A stretch of DNA of 54,618 nt from CAIUSP01 sp964594365 (GTDB lineage Bacteria; Actinomycetota; Thermoleophilia; Solirubrobacterales; 70-9): the NCBI GenBank assembly GCA_964594365.1, contig CAZQMB010000009.1, forward strand, positions 1 through 54,618, read 5' to 3'. Position 1 is the first letter of the stretch. Every line of letters begins with the position of its first letter. Positions 25,999 to 34,796 of this stretch are shown here, piece after piece. The notes below the pieces were generated by a model. The model was not told the DNA's origin and made no database searches. It saw nothing but the letters and a program-made list of their open reading frames with translations. Position numbers and translations under genes: made by a program.

Positions 25999-27511
25999 TC
26001 GAGCGGTCGATCAGCCACTCGACCGGCGCCCGATCGTCGGTGTAGACCTCTCCCCCAGGGATTCTCGGCCCGATCCGTATCGCCTCGATCGCCGCCTGAT
26101 TTCGCAACTCCGACGGCAGTAGATCCAGATTGCGGCGCAGTCGCCCCGCCGACGCGGCTCCGACGGTACCCAGCAGCAAGGTGTTCGACTCGGCGACCGG
26201 GTCACGGATCACGGTCGGGAACACCTCGGCCATCGTGCGACCCACCACCTTCTCCAGCTCGTCGTTGCCGCTCGGATGACCGATGTTGACGATCACCGTC
26301 CCACCCGGCGCAAGCCGGCTACGGGCCATCTCGAAGAATTCCCGAGTGGTGAGATAGAACGGTATGTAGGGCTGACGGTAGGCATCGACCAGGATCAGGT
26401 CGAAACCGCCATCCGAGGCCCGCAGCCAGGGTCGCGCGTCGGCGTGGTGCACACGGAGGTTCTCGTCGAGGCGGAGGTCGAAGTAACGCTCCCCGAGTTC
26501 GGTCACCTTCGGATCGAGCTCGACTCCGTCCACCTCGATGCCAGGAAAGTAATGACCGAAGGCACGTTGGCTGGTACCGGCCGCGTTACCGAGGATCGCG
26601 ACCTTCTCAGGCACCTCGTCAGTGGCTGCGAAAGGGAGGGTGATCAAACCGTCCCAGTAGTTGCCGGTGACGTAGGTCGCCGGGCGCCACAGCGAGTGCT
26701 GCGCAACTCCCTCGTTCAACTCCAATCGGCGATCGCCGTCAGGCTCTGCGACCACGCGCGCATACTGGAACTCGGTCTCGCCGTCCCAGAGGACTCTCTC
26801 CCCCGGTCCTTCCGCCTTCACGTTGCCAGCGGGAAGCAGCGCCAACAGTCCGATCAGAACCGGCAGAGCGACGTAGCGCCAGCCCAGCCCGATGGTGGCA
26901 ACGAGCCCGAGCAACAATGCGAACAACAGGAAACTGAGCCGGGTCCCGAAGAACGGAATCGCGACCAATGCGGCGAACATCGTCCCGCTGAGCGACCCGA
27001 CGGTGGAGACGGCGGAGAGCCGGCCGGCCACCGACCCCGTGTGATCGACATCGGGCACTGCCAGCCGGACCGCGTATGGAGAGCACGCGCCGAGCAGAAC
27101 CACTGGCAAGGCGATCAGCAGCAGAACGCCGAGCAGCGATCCGACGAACGCACCGGCGGCGATCTGATCGAGCGCCCCGACAGCCACCTCGAACAGGGGC
27201 CGCGCCGCAAGCGGGATCAACGCCACCAGAAGAGCCGCAAGCGCGATGATCCAGCAAAGCCCGCGAAGGTGAGGGTGACGATCGGCGAACCGGCCGCCCA
27301 GCCAGTAGCCAACCGAGAGGGAAACGAGCACCACTCCGATGGTGTTGGCCCAGATGATCGTGGAGGCACCGAAGAACGGCGCGATCAGCCGCGCCGCCGC
27401 GATCTCGGCTCCGAGGGTGGAGAACCCGACCACGAAAGCCAGCAGGTACAGGAAGCGAACGCTCGCACCCTCGACCTCGATCTCCGGGCGTGCGCTGCGG
27501 GTGGAAGTCAA
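25970..27511 (-). CDS. Fused MFS transporter/spermidine synthase-like protein
   Basis: The 513-aa protein has an N-terminal membrane half of about seven to eight helices (residues 18-225) and a C-terminal Rossmann domain resembling spermidine synthases. Marks of the latter are EFQYARVVAEPDGDRRLELNEG near 250, VAILGNAAGTS (the SAM-binding glycine motif position) and DLILVDAYRQPYIPFYLTTREFF. Such fusions are common in actinobacteria and their substrate is usually unknown; polyamine synthesis is not established. The TTG start overlaps the ctaG stop as TTGA, so it is coupled to ctaG. Confidence 0.85.
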   Translation of the reverse strand: MTSTRSARPEIEVEGASVRFLYLLAFVVGFSTLGAEIAAARLIAPFFGASTIIWANTIGVVLVSLSVGYWLGGRFADRHPHLRGLCWIIALAALLVALIPLAARPLFEVAVGALDQIAAGAFVGSLLGVLLLIALPVVLLGACSPYAVRLAVPDVDHTGSVAGRLSAVSTVGSLSGTMFAALVAIPFFGTRLSFLLFALLLGLVATIGLGWRYVALPVLIGLLALLPAGNVKAEGPGERVLWDGETEFQYARVVAEPDGDRRLELNEGVAQHSLWRPATYVTGNYWDGLITLPFAATDEVPEKVAILGNAAGTSQRAFGHYFPGIEVDGVELDPKVTELGERYFDLRLDENLRVHHADARPWLRASDGGFDLILVDAYRQPYIPFYLTTREFFEMARSRLAPGGTVIVNIGHPSGNDELEKVVGRTMAEVFPTVIRDPVAESNTLLLGTVGAASAGRLRRNLDLLPSELRNQAAIEAIRIGPRIPGGEVYTDDRAPVEWLIDRSIIGYASGDR

Positions 27512-28404
27512 GGGGAGTCACCCCGCAGACGATCCTCCAACCGCTTGGAGCTGCCTGCAGCGACCGCTCTCTCGGCTCTCTCCGCGTCCAACTCGACGCC
27601 CTCCCGATCTGCGAGGTCGAGCAGGCGCTGCCTCTCGGTGTCCTGACGTGCCCACTCGAGGAAGAGCCAAGCGAGCACACCGAAGGTGATCAACCCCTGC
27701 TCGGTCAGCATGATCGTGCCGGCCGTTCCCTGATCGGCGAGCGCACTGATGCCCCAGAACTCCCTGCCACTCGCGTAGTCGGGATAGAAGTCGGTGTCGG
27801 CCCAGAGGAAGACGTTCCCCAGAACCGTCCCCACCAGCCGCACGATGATCAGATAGCCGATCTTCGCCGGCAGGTTGAACCAGGACGGTTTGGGGAGCGG
27901 TCCGAACAGCGGCATCCACATCAGCACGCCGAACCCGATGAAGCAGAGGTGCTGCAATGCGTGCAGCGGCGGGCTGGTGAGGGCACCTTGATAGAGCGCA
28001 GGGAGATGCCAGACGTAGAGGTTCAGGCTCCAGAGAGGCAGAGCGACCATCGGGTGCGCGAGGAATCGCAGGCGCGAGAAGAACTCGATCGCAAGGATCG
28101 GTTGCAGGAGCGGGCCGGTCAGGCCGAGGACCAGCAGCAAGGCACCGATGTCGCCGATCAGCAGGTGCTGGATCATGTGGGCGAGCAACAGCTCCTCGCC
28201 GATGTGGGCGACCGGCGCGACATAGGCGGCGACGATCAACACGAGTCCGGCGAGGAAACAGATCAAGCGCCAAGTCGGGACCGGAGTGCCACGGGCAGCC
28301 AGGGTCGCTGCGCGTCGCAGATACATGAAAGCCAGCAGCACCACACCGGTGACCTGGAGCGGCGCGAGAATGGGACCGCCTATATGGGCGAGAGGGAATT
28401 CCAT
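27508..28404 (-). CDS. ctaG: Cytochrome c oxidase assembly protein, CtaG (caa3) family
   Basis: Proteins of this family (caa3_CtaG) are seven-helix membrane proteins needed for assembly of caa3-type oxidases, probably in copper delivery. The 298-aa product from the ATG at 28404 begins MEFPLAHIGGPI. It carries the signature HIGEELLLAHMIQHLLIGD near residue 70, HLPALYQGAL near 135 and HALQHLCFIGFG near 150, whose histidines are candidate metal ligands. A TTG at 28455 would add 17 unconvincing residues. It is divergent from the GAPDH-arsJ operon. It fits the oxidase genes at 44.7-54.6 kb, though distant from them. Confidence 0.9.
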   Translation of the reverse strand: MEFPLAHIGGPILAPLQVTGVVLLAFMYLRRAATLAARGTPVPTWRLICFLAGLVLIVAAYVAPVAHIGEELLLAHMIQHLLIGDIGALLLVLGLTGPLLQPILAIEFFSRLRFLAHPMVALPLWSLNLYVWHLPALYQGALTSPPLHALQHLCFIGFGVLMWMPLFGPLPKPSWFNLPAKIGYLIIVRLVGTVLGNVFLWADTDFYPDYASGREFWGISALADQGTAGTIMLTEQGLITFGVLAWLFLEWARQDTERQRLLDLADREGVELDAERAERAVAAGSSKRLEDRLRGDSP

Positions 28405-28417
28405 CGGCTCACCGTTG

Positions 28418-28443
28418 AGCGTAGCGGGAGCCTCCCGCACGCT
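28418..28443. promoter_or_regulatory. Inverted repeat in the ctaG / GAPDH-arsJ intergenic region
   Basis: AGCGT-A-GCGGGA pairs with TCCCGC-ACGCT around a GCC loop: 11 bp with one bulged A. It lies in the 119-bp divergent intergenic region, just upstream of ctaG and about 80 bp before the GAPDH start. It could be an operator for either side or a leader hairpin. No ArsR gene is nearby to bind it. Confidence 0.4.
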
Positions 28444-28523
28444 ACCCGGGAACAACTCTGTAACAAGCTCTTCCCTGCGTGAACGTAGGCTGTGGGCCGA
28501 TCAGTGAGGGGGCAAGAGAACAG

Positions 28524-29552
28524 ATGAGAGCGCGGCGAGTCGGGATCAACGGCTTCGGTCGTATCGGGCGACTCGCCCTGAGGGCCGCCTGGGATTGGCC
28601 ACAGTTCGAGTTCGTTCACGTGAACGAGGTGGCTGGGAGCGTGGAGAGTGCAGCGCACCTGCTCGAGTTCGATTCGGTCCATGGTCACTGGGCACGCGAG
28701 ATCGGGGTCGAGACCGGTGGCATCGCCATCGGGGGAGAAAGGATCACATTCACGCAGCACGATTCTCCTGGCCTCTCTCCCTGGGATGAGACAGGAGTGG
28801 ACCTCGTGATCGAGGCGACCGGCGAATTCAGAAGCGAACAGAGCCTGCAGGCATTCTTCGACAAGGGGGTCCGGAAGGTGGTCGTCGCGGCGCCCATGCG
28901 AGGGGCCCGTGAACACTCGGTCGACATCGTCGTCGGAGTTAACGACGACGCATACCGCCCGGAACTACACCGCATCGTCACGGCGGCTTCTTGCACGACC
29001 AACTGCCTCGCACCGGTCGTCGAGGTCCTCGATGACGGTATTGGCATCGAACACGGTTCCGTCACCACCCTGCACGACATGACCAACACGCAGGTCCCCG
29101 TAGACCGTGCCCACAAGGACCTCCGGAGAGCCCGAGCCGCAGGACTCTCACTCATCCCTACCAGCACTGGCTCCGCCACCGCGATAGGGGGGATCTTTCC
29201 CCACCTCGCAGGAAGACTCGATGGACTCGCGGTTCGTGTCCCTCTACTCAACGCCTCCCTCACCGACTGCGTGTTCGAAGTGAGCCGATCGACCACGGTC
29301 GAGGAGGTGAACCGCCTGCTCTCCGAAGCGGCGAATGGGCGCCTCGAGGGAATCCTCGGCTATGAGGAGCGCCCGCTGGTATCGGTGGATTATCGAACTG
29401 ACCCACGCTCCGGTGTGGTCGATGCCCTCTCGACCAGAGTCACCGACGAGACCCAGGTCAAGGTCCTCGCCTGGTACGACAACGAGTGGGGCTACGCGAA
29501 TCGACTCGTCGAACTCGTCCGCTCTGTTGCAGGCTCGATCGAAAGCGACTAG
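28524..29552 (+). CDS. ArsJ-associated glyceraldehyde-3-phosphate dehydrogenase
   Basis: This 342-aa GAPDH has the Rossmann start RVGINGFGRIGRLALRA and the catalytic cysteine in TAASCTTNCLAPVVEVLDD, and it ends with WYDNEWGYANRLVELV. It lies 3 bp before an ArsJ-type transporter. In characterised systems such a GAPDH uses arsenate instead of phosphate to make unstable 1-arseno-3-phosphoglycerate, which ArsJ exports. The glycolytic gap is normally linked to pgk and tpi, absent here, so the detoxification role is favoured. The ATG at 28524 starts directly at the Rossmann strand, with AAGAGAA and GAGGGGG upstream. Confidence 0.88.
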   Translation: MRARRVGINGFGRIGRLALRAAWDWPQFEFVHVNEVAGSVESAAHLLEFDSVHGHWAREIGVETGGIAIGGERITFTQHDSPGLSPWDETGVDLVIEATGEFRSEQSLQAFFDKGVRKVVVAAPMRGAREHSVDIVVGVNDDAYRPELHRIVTAASCTTNCLAPVVEVLDDGIGIEHGSVTTLHDMTNTQVPVDRAHKDLRRARAAGLSLIPTSTGSATAIGGIFPHLAGRLDGLAVRVPLLNASLTDCVFEVSRSTTVEEVNRLLSEAANGRLEGILGYEERPLVSVDYRTDPRSGVVDALSTRVTDETQVKVLAWYDNEWGYANRLVELVRSVAGSIESD

Positions 29553-29555
29553 GCA

Positions 29556-30812
29556 GTGAGGTCCAGGGCAGATCGGATCGATCTGCGCAACTACACGCTG
29601 GTCACCGCTGCTTATTGGGCCGATACGCTCGCCGACGGCGCGAGCCGGATCCTCGTCCTCTTCTTCTTCTATCAGCTCGGCTACAGCCCGTTCGAGCTTG
29701 CGACCATCTTCGCCTTCTACGAGGTGTTCGGAATCATCACGAACCTCGTCGGCGGGTGGCTTGCGGCGAGGTTTGGGCTCCGGACGACCCTCTTCTCGGG
29801 CCTGATGGTCCAGATAGTCGCGCTTGGGCTGCTCGGTTTGGCCCCTGAAGCCTGGTTGGTAGTCCCCTATGTGATGGCAGCGCAGGCGCTCTCGGGCATC
29901 GCAAAGGACCTGACCAAGATGAGCTCGAAGAGCGCGGTCAAACTCGTGGTGGAGGAGGATCAGGAAGGAGCCCTCTACAAGTGGGTCGCGATCCTGACCG
30001 GATCGAAGAACGCCCTGAAAGGCGTCGGCTTCTTCCTCGGCGGGGTCCTGCTCACGCTGGTCGGCTTCCAGACAGCGATGATCTGCCTGATGGCGATGGT
30101 TGGCGTCGCGCTCGTCTCGGTGGCACTGCTGATGCAGGGTGACCTCGGACGACCCGACTCGAAGGCGAAGTTCAAGCACATGTTCTCCAACGAGCGAGCG
30201 GTGAACATGCTGGCCGCAGCCAGGATCTTCCTCTTTGCCTCGCGGGACGTCTGGTTCGTAGTCGGCTTGCCCGTCTTCCTGCGGACGGTTCTCGGCTGGT
30301 CGTTCTGGGAAGTCGGCGGCTTCCTCGCGATCTGGGTGATCGGCTACGGAATCGTCCAGGCGTTGGCCCCGAGATTCGTCAAACGGCGAGCAGATACAGG
30401 CGCTTCAGAGCCAGACGGTCGAACCGCCACCTGGCTGGCCTTTCTCCTTGCGGCCTTTCCAGCCGGGATCGCGATCTCCCTCTCGGCAGATTTCGATGAG
30501 ACGCTGACGATCGTGATCGGGCTCTTCGCTTTTGGAATCGTCTTTGCAATGAACTCGGCAGTCCATTCCTACCTGATCCTCGCTTACGCACACGGAGACA
30601 AGGTGGCGATGAACGTCGGGTTCTATTACATGGCGAATGCAGGGGGGAGGCTGGTCGGGACCATCCTCTCCGGCGCTCTCTACCAGTGGCAGGGACTCAC
30701 CGCATGTCTCTGGGCATCAGTCGCGTTCGTCCTGGCTGCGGGACTCATCTCACTGCTGCTGCCAAGGCATCCCACCATGGCCGGCAAACGGCCCTCCGCT
30801 GCACCTGCGTGA
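29556..30812 (+). CDS. arsJ: Organoarsenical efflux MFS transporter ArsJ
   Basis: ArsJ exports 1-arseno-3-phosphoglycerate made by the partner GAPDH, giving arsenate resistance without reduction to arsenite. The 418-aa protein has about twelve helices and the family N-terminal signature LRNYTLVTAAYWADTLADGA, then GYSPFELATIFAFYEVFGI and NLVGGWLAARFGL. The GTG start follows the GAPDH stop by 3 bp, so the two are one operon. No arsR, arsC or arsB homologue lies within the window. Confidence 0.9.
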   Translation: MRSRADRIDLRNYTLVTAAYWADTLADGASRILVLFFFYQLGYSPFELATIFAFYEVFGIITNLVGGWLAARFGLRTTLFSGLMVQIVALGLLGLAPEAWLVVPYVMAAQALSGIAKDLTKMSSKSAVKLVVEEDQEGALYKWVAILTGSKNALKGVGFFLGGVLLTLVGFQTAMICLMAMVGVALVSVALLMQGDLGRPDSKAKFKHMFSNERAVNMLAAARIFLFASRDVWFVVGLPVFLRTVLGWSFWEVGGFLAIWVIGYGIVQALAPRFVKRRADTGASEPDGRTATWLAFLLAAFPAGIAISLSADFDETLTIVIGLFAFGIVFAMNSAVHSYLILAYAHGDKVAMNVGFYYMANAGGRLVGTILSGALYQWQGLTACLWASVAFVLAAGLISLLLPRHPTMAGKRPSAAPA

Positions 30813-30826
30813 AGCGACGGGCTGAA

Positions 30827-30900
30827 GGTGGACGACGGGGCTCGAACCCGCGACCTCCCGGACCACAACCGGGGGCTCTACCAACTGAGCTACGTCCACC
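30827..30900 (-). tRNA. tRNA-His (anticodon GTG)
   Basis: The 74-nt reverse-strand cloverleaf starts GGTGGACG and ends CGTCCACC, so an extra G(-1) pairs with C73, the hallmark of bacterial tRNA-His. The anticodon loop TTGTGGT sits on a CCCGG/CCGGG stem. CCA is not encoded. Confidence 0.96.
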
Positions 30901-30958
30901 GCGCAGGTGTCAATCTAGCGCGAGAAGGTCCGGCTGCCGCAGGTGCCGATGTCGTCGA

Positions 30959-32218
30959 TCAGGGCGCGAAGCGGCGGAGCGGTGCCCCGGCACCCTCGGG
31001 CAGAGTCGAGTAGCCCGTGCAGTACGGGTCTGCGGCCACCGATTCGTCTTGCGGGAAGCTGAAGTCGATCGAGTAGAGGCGCGACTGGCCGCTTTGGGTC
31101 GTCAGAGCGTCCTCGACTCCATCCGGATCGACATAGGCGGAGATCCCGAAATAGGTCTTGACCAGCACCGTCTCGCCGTCGGCACACGCGTCGGCCGCGA
31201 CGACGCCGCCCACGTCCATCTCGCCGAGGAACTCGAGCGTCGTATCGGTACCGCTCCCGAACACCGGGGCGCGCGCCACATAGACCCGGGATACGGGCTC
31301 GACCTTAGTGATGACGAAGATGTCACCGTTCGCGGGATCGACGACGAGCGCCTCCGCATCATGGGCGCCGTCCGGGTAGACCAGATCGATCGTCTCCGGA
31401 GCGACGGGTGCGAGGACGGACCCCGGGACGACACCACTCAGGTCAGGCTCGAGAATCCGGCGAACCCTGATCCGCGGGCGAACGGCAGCGTTGTCGCCGA
31501 TATCTCCAACGTAGAGCGCATCGGATGCGGGTACCGCTCCTGGGCCGATCGCGATGTCCTCCCAGTCGGTGTTCCCTGCACCGGTGAAGGGCTGCTCAGC
31601 GATCAGGCCGGCAGAGTCATCGAGTGCGTAGAGCGATGCAGCTCCCCCACTGTCGTCATGGGTCCAGAATGTCCCGGGAGCCTCCCGGCTTTCGACCAGA
31701 CCCGATGCTTCGCTGATCGGGGCAGGCGCCGATCCGAGCACCTCGATCCGCGTCGTGACCGCTCGCTGGGGGCGCCCGACGGTCGCGAATCTCACTCGCC
31801 CACGGCTGTCTCCGGATCTGCTCACGACCAGACCGGATATCCGAGAACCGGCAAGCAGTCGGCAGTACGGCATCGCTGAGGCGGCAGCGCCTCCCAACGG
31901 CAGCCTGAACCGCTTGGTGCGTCCGGTGATGCGGCCGCTGCGCCGTACCGTCACGACCGATTCTCCATCTCTGGTCAGGGTAAGGCTGATGTTCATCCTC
32001 GCCCGGTGCCCGCTCGAGTTGCGAAGCCTCAGGACCTGAACCGGAACATCGTCGTCACACCGGATCGACTTGGAGGCGATGGAAACGGGTGCCTGTGGAG
32101 CCTTGCCCGCAAGCGAGGTCGCGGCCAAACCGATGGCCCCCGCGGTGAGGACCAGTCCTGCGATCAGCGGCGTCCGTTTCACCGCACGCCCGAATGAGGG
32201 GTGTATTTCGTTTTCCAT
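30959..32218 (-). CDS. Secreted hypothetical protein with propeller-like domain
   Basis: The ATG at 32218 gives 419 aa with a signal sequence or membrane anchor (about residues 16-38). A small beta domain (about 40-130) comes next. It is followed by a segment typical of extracellular propeller or phytase-esterase-like proteins: EASGLVESREAPGTFWTHDD, TDWEDIAIGPG, ALYVGDIGDNAA and DAEALVVDP. The conserved aspartates in these loops could bind calcium. Codons further upstream run through tRNA-Arg and are not part of the gene. Function unknown; secretion is inferred from the N-terminus. Confidence 0.7.
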   Translation of the reverse strand: MENEIHPSFGRAVKRTPLIAGLVLTAGAIGLAATSLAGKAPQAPVSIASKSIRCDDDVPVQVLRLRNSSGHRARMNISLTLTRDGESVVTVRRSGRITGRTKRFRLPLGGAAASAMPYCRLLAGSRISGLVVSRSGDSRGRVRFATVGRPQRAVTTRIEVLGSAPAPISEASGLVESREAPGTFWTHDDSGGAASLYALDDSAGLIAEQPFTGAGNTDWEDIAIGPGAVPASDALYVGDIGDNAAVRPRIRVRRILEPDLSGVVPGSVLAPVAPETIDLVYPDGAHDAEALVVDPANGDIFVITKVEPVSRVYVARAPVFGSGTDTTLEFLGEMDVGGVVAADACADGETVLVKTYFGISAYVDPDGVEDALTTQSGQSRLYSIDFSFPQDESVAADPYCTGYSTLPEGAGAPLRRFAP

Positions 32219-32256
32219 CGACTCTGGAACAAGGTCGAGCGATGCTAGTCGCGCTA

Positions 32257-32329
32257 CGCCCCCGGCAGGATTCGAACCTGCGACCCACTGCTTAGAAGGC
32301 AGTCGCTCTGTCCACTGAGCTACGGGGGC
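32257..32329 (-). tRNA. tRNA-Arg (anticodon TCT)
   Basis: The reverse strand forms a 73-nt cloverleaf GCCCCCG...CGGGGGC with discriminator G73, anticodon loop CTTCTAA on an ACTGC/GCAGT stem, and T loop TTCGAAT. CCA is not encoded. Confidence 0.96.
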
Positions 32330-32494
32330 CAGCCAATCCTCTGACCGGCAAGACGAGCCTACATATCCGGCACCGACGGAATGGAGAAACCGCACCCTGC
32401 GAAGTTTGGACGGGTGGACAAACGCCTCACGGGCGCAGCCGAATATGCTCAGCATCCGCTGCGCAATCAGACCTGAGAGGAAGGTGCCCGGAAG

Positions 32495-34642
32495 ATGAGC
32501 AAGACCCGAAGCCAGAACGTCGAAGCCGCCAAGTGGAGCCGTAACGGCGAGGCCGCGGCGCCCACAGACCTGACCAAGGACGACGGCTATCCCTTCGGGC
32601 AGAACGTCTTCAGCACCGATGAGCAGGCAAAGCGTCTTTCTCCTGCAACCATGAAGAAACTCCAAGCCACGCTCGAGCGTGGCGAAGCCCTCGACACCTC
32701 ACTCGCCGACGAAGTCGCCGATGCGATGAAGGACTGGGCCCTGGAGCGTGGAGCGACCCACTACACCCACGTCTTCCAGCCGCTCACCGGCCTCACCGCC
32801 GAGAAGCACGACTCCTTCTTCTCTCCCGACGGCGACGGCTCCGCGATCGCGAAGTTCTCTGGCTCGGAACTGATCCAGGGTGAACCCGATGCATCCTCCT
32901 TCCCGACAGGTGGGATCCGCGCCACCTTCGAGGCCCGTGGCTACACCGCCTGGGACGCCTCCAGCCCCGCCTTCATCCTCGAGAACCAGAACGGCGCGCT
33001 GCTCTGCATCCCGACCGCGTTCGCCTCGTGGACCGGCGAGGCGCTAGATGCCAAGATCCCGCTGCTGCGCTCGATGGATGTGCTGTCCAACTCGGCGATC
33101 CGGGCGCTCAAGCTGCTTGGCGACGAGAAGTCGACTCGCGTCTTCACCACGGTCGGGCCCGAGCAGGAGTACTTCCTGATCGACGAGCAGTACTTCTACG
33201 AGCGTCCCGATTTGGTGACCACCGGCCGCACGCTCTTCGGCGCCAAGCCGCCGAAGGGACACGAGCTCGACGACCACTACTTCGGGTCGATTCCCGAGCG
33301 TGTGCTCGCCTGCATGCTCGAAACCGAGCTGGAGTTGGCGAAGCTCGGAGTGCCCGTTCAGACCCGTCACAACGAGGTGGCACCGGCCCAGTACGAGATC
33401 GCGCCGCTGTTCGAGAACTCCAACGTCGGCTCCGATCATCAGCAGTTGCTGATGCAGATACTCCAGAACGTCGCGAGGAAGTACGGACTCGTCTGCCTGC
33501 TGCACGAGAAGCCGTTCGCCGGAGTGAACGGCTCGGGCAAGCACAACAACTGGTCGATGAGCACCGACACCGGCCACAACCTGCTCGATCCGGGTGACAC
33601 GCCGGCAGAGAACCTGAGCTTCCTCTTCTTCTGCGCCGCGGTGATCCAGGCCGTCAACAGGCACCAGGGTCTGCTGCGTGCATCGGTCGCCAACATCGGT
33701 CAGGACCATCGCCTCGGCGCCAACGAGGCTCCCCCGGCGATCATCTCGATCTTCCTCGGAGCGGAACTCGACAACGTGTTCGAGGCGATCGCGGGTGGCA
33801 CCGCTGGCGACGACAAGGCCGGCCAGACCCTCGAGCTGGGGTCAGCAGTACTTCCTCCATTGCCGCTGCACGGTGGTGACCGCAACCGAACCTCACCGTT
33901 CGCGTTCACCGGCAACAAGTTCGAGTTCCGCGCCCTCGGATCGAGCATGTCGCTCGCCTTCCCGAACACGGTGCTCAACACGATCGCCGCAGAGTCGATC
34001 GACGAGCTCTCCGACTCGCTCGAGAAGAAGCTGAAGGGCGGGACCAAGCTCGCCGAGGCAGTCGGCGAAGTGGTTGCCGAGACCTACAAGGCCAACAAGG
34101 CCGTCTGCTTCAGTGGCGACAACTACTCGGACGACTGGCACAAGGAGGCCAAGAAGCGCGGACTGAAGAACCTCCGAACGACCCCCGATGCTCTCCCTGA
34201 GGTGGTCGCCAAGAGCACGGTGGAGGCATTCGAGAAGTACGGCGTGCTCTCGGAGCGCGAACTCGAATCCCGCTACGAGGTCTGGGTGGAGCAGTACGCG
34301 ATCCGGGCCAATATCGAAGCCGAGACCGCCGAGTCGATCGCGCGCACGATGATCCTGCCGGCAGCGCTGAAGCAGTTGGCGCTCGGTGCCGCGGCCAAGG
34401 ACCTGACGGTCGGCAAGCAGGTGAAACCGCTCCTGACCAAGCTGAACACCGCCCTCGGCAAGCTCGCCAAGGCAAACGCGTATCCCGACTCGCTCGAGGG
34501 CCTAAAACTCGCCGTACATGCACGCGACAAGCAGCTCGCCGCGATGGGTGAAGTTCGCGAGGTCGCGGACGCACTGGAGAAGGTCGTCGCTGATGAGTAC
34601 TGGCCGCTTCCGAAGTACTCGGAGATGCTCTTCATCAAGTAG
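32495..34642 (+). CDS. glnN: Glutamine synthetase type III
   Basis: GS III makes glutamine from glutamate, ammonia and ATP, and is a larger, hexamer-of-dimers class distinct from GlnA. The 715-aa protein shows the GSIII-specific GGIRATFEARGYTAWD near 145, the catalytic VGPEQEYFLID near 225, and NGSGKHNNWSM (ATP/metal loop). It also has GNKFEFRALGSS and the C-terminal helical region. GGAAG sits just before the ATG, with GAGGAAGG further up. It stands alone between tRNA genes, with no other nitrogen gene adjacent. The 165-bp upstream region presumably carries its promoter, but I cannot define it. Confidence 0.95.
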   Translation: MSKTRSQNVEAAKWSRNGEAAAPTDLTKDDGYPFGQNVFSTDEQAKRLSPATMKKLQATLERGEALDTSLADEVADAMKDWALERGATHYTHVFQPLTGLTAEKHDSFFSPDGDGSAIAKFSGSELIQGEPDASSFPTGGIRATFEARGYTAWDASSPAFILENQNGALLCIPTAFASWTGEALDAKIPLLRSMDVLSNSAIRALKLLGDEKSTRVFTTVGPEQEYFLIDEQYFYERPDLVTTGRTLFGAKPPKGHELDDHYFGSIPERVLACMLETELELAKLGVPVQTRHNEVAPAQYEIAPLFENSNVGSDHQQLLMQILQNVARKYGLVCLLHEKPFAGVNGSGKHNNWSMSTDTGHNLLDPGDTPAENLSFLFFCAAVIQAVNRHQGLLRASVANIGQDHRLGANEAPPAIISIFLGAELDNVFEAIAGGTAGDDKAGQTLELGSAVLPPLPLHGGDRNRTSPFAFTGNKFEFRALGSSMSLAFPNTVLNTIAAESIDELSDSLEKKLKGGTKLAEAVGEVVAETYKANKAVCFSGDNYSDDWHKEAKKRGLKNLRTTPDALPEVVAKSTVEAFEKYGVLSERELESRYEVWVEQYAIRANIEAETAESIARTMILPAALKQLALGAAAKDLTVGKQVKPLLTKLNTALGKLAKANAYPDSLEGLKLAVHARDKQLAAMGEVREVADALEKVVADEYWPLPKYSEMLFIK

Positions 34643-34670
34643 CCGACCAGACCTGGCGAGACGAAATACA

Positions 34671-34744
34671 TCGGGGCGGCTGGATTCGAACCAGCGACCT
34701 CGGCCACCCAAAGGCCGCGCGCTACCAGGCTGCGCCACGCCCCG
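34671..34744 (-). tRNA. tRNA-Pro (anticodon TGG)
   Basis: The reverse strand gives a 74-nt cloverleaf starting CGGGGCG and ending CGCCCCG with A73, anticodon loop TTTGGGT on a CGGCC/GGCCG stem, and T loop TTCGAAT. The C1:G72 pair fits proline. CCA is not encoded. Confidence 0.96.
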
Positions 34745-34784
34745 ATGCGGCGAGTCTAGTGACGGGCGCTGCCGCAGCGGGCTC

Positions 34785-34790
34785 TAGGGT
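34785..34790 (+). promoter_or_regulatory. -10 box TAGGGT upstream of the DUF1015 gene
   Basis: TAGGGT is followed by 6 nt (TGTCCG) and the ATG at 34797. There is no ribosome site, which is consistent with a leaderless transcript. Confidence 0.4.
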
Positions 34791-34796
34791 TGTCCG

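Noticed and set aside
26276..27646. 456-codon plus-strand frame, rich in R, Q, E and H
   Set aside because: Antisense to the MFS/spermidine-synthase fusion; its composition is what membrane-protein codons give in the opposite frame.
32219..32665. N-terminal extension of the secreted propeller protein
   Set aside because: The extension translates through tRNA-Arg (APVAQWTERLPSK is tRNA-derived) and lies before the signal peptide; the ATG at 32218 is the natural start.
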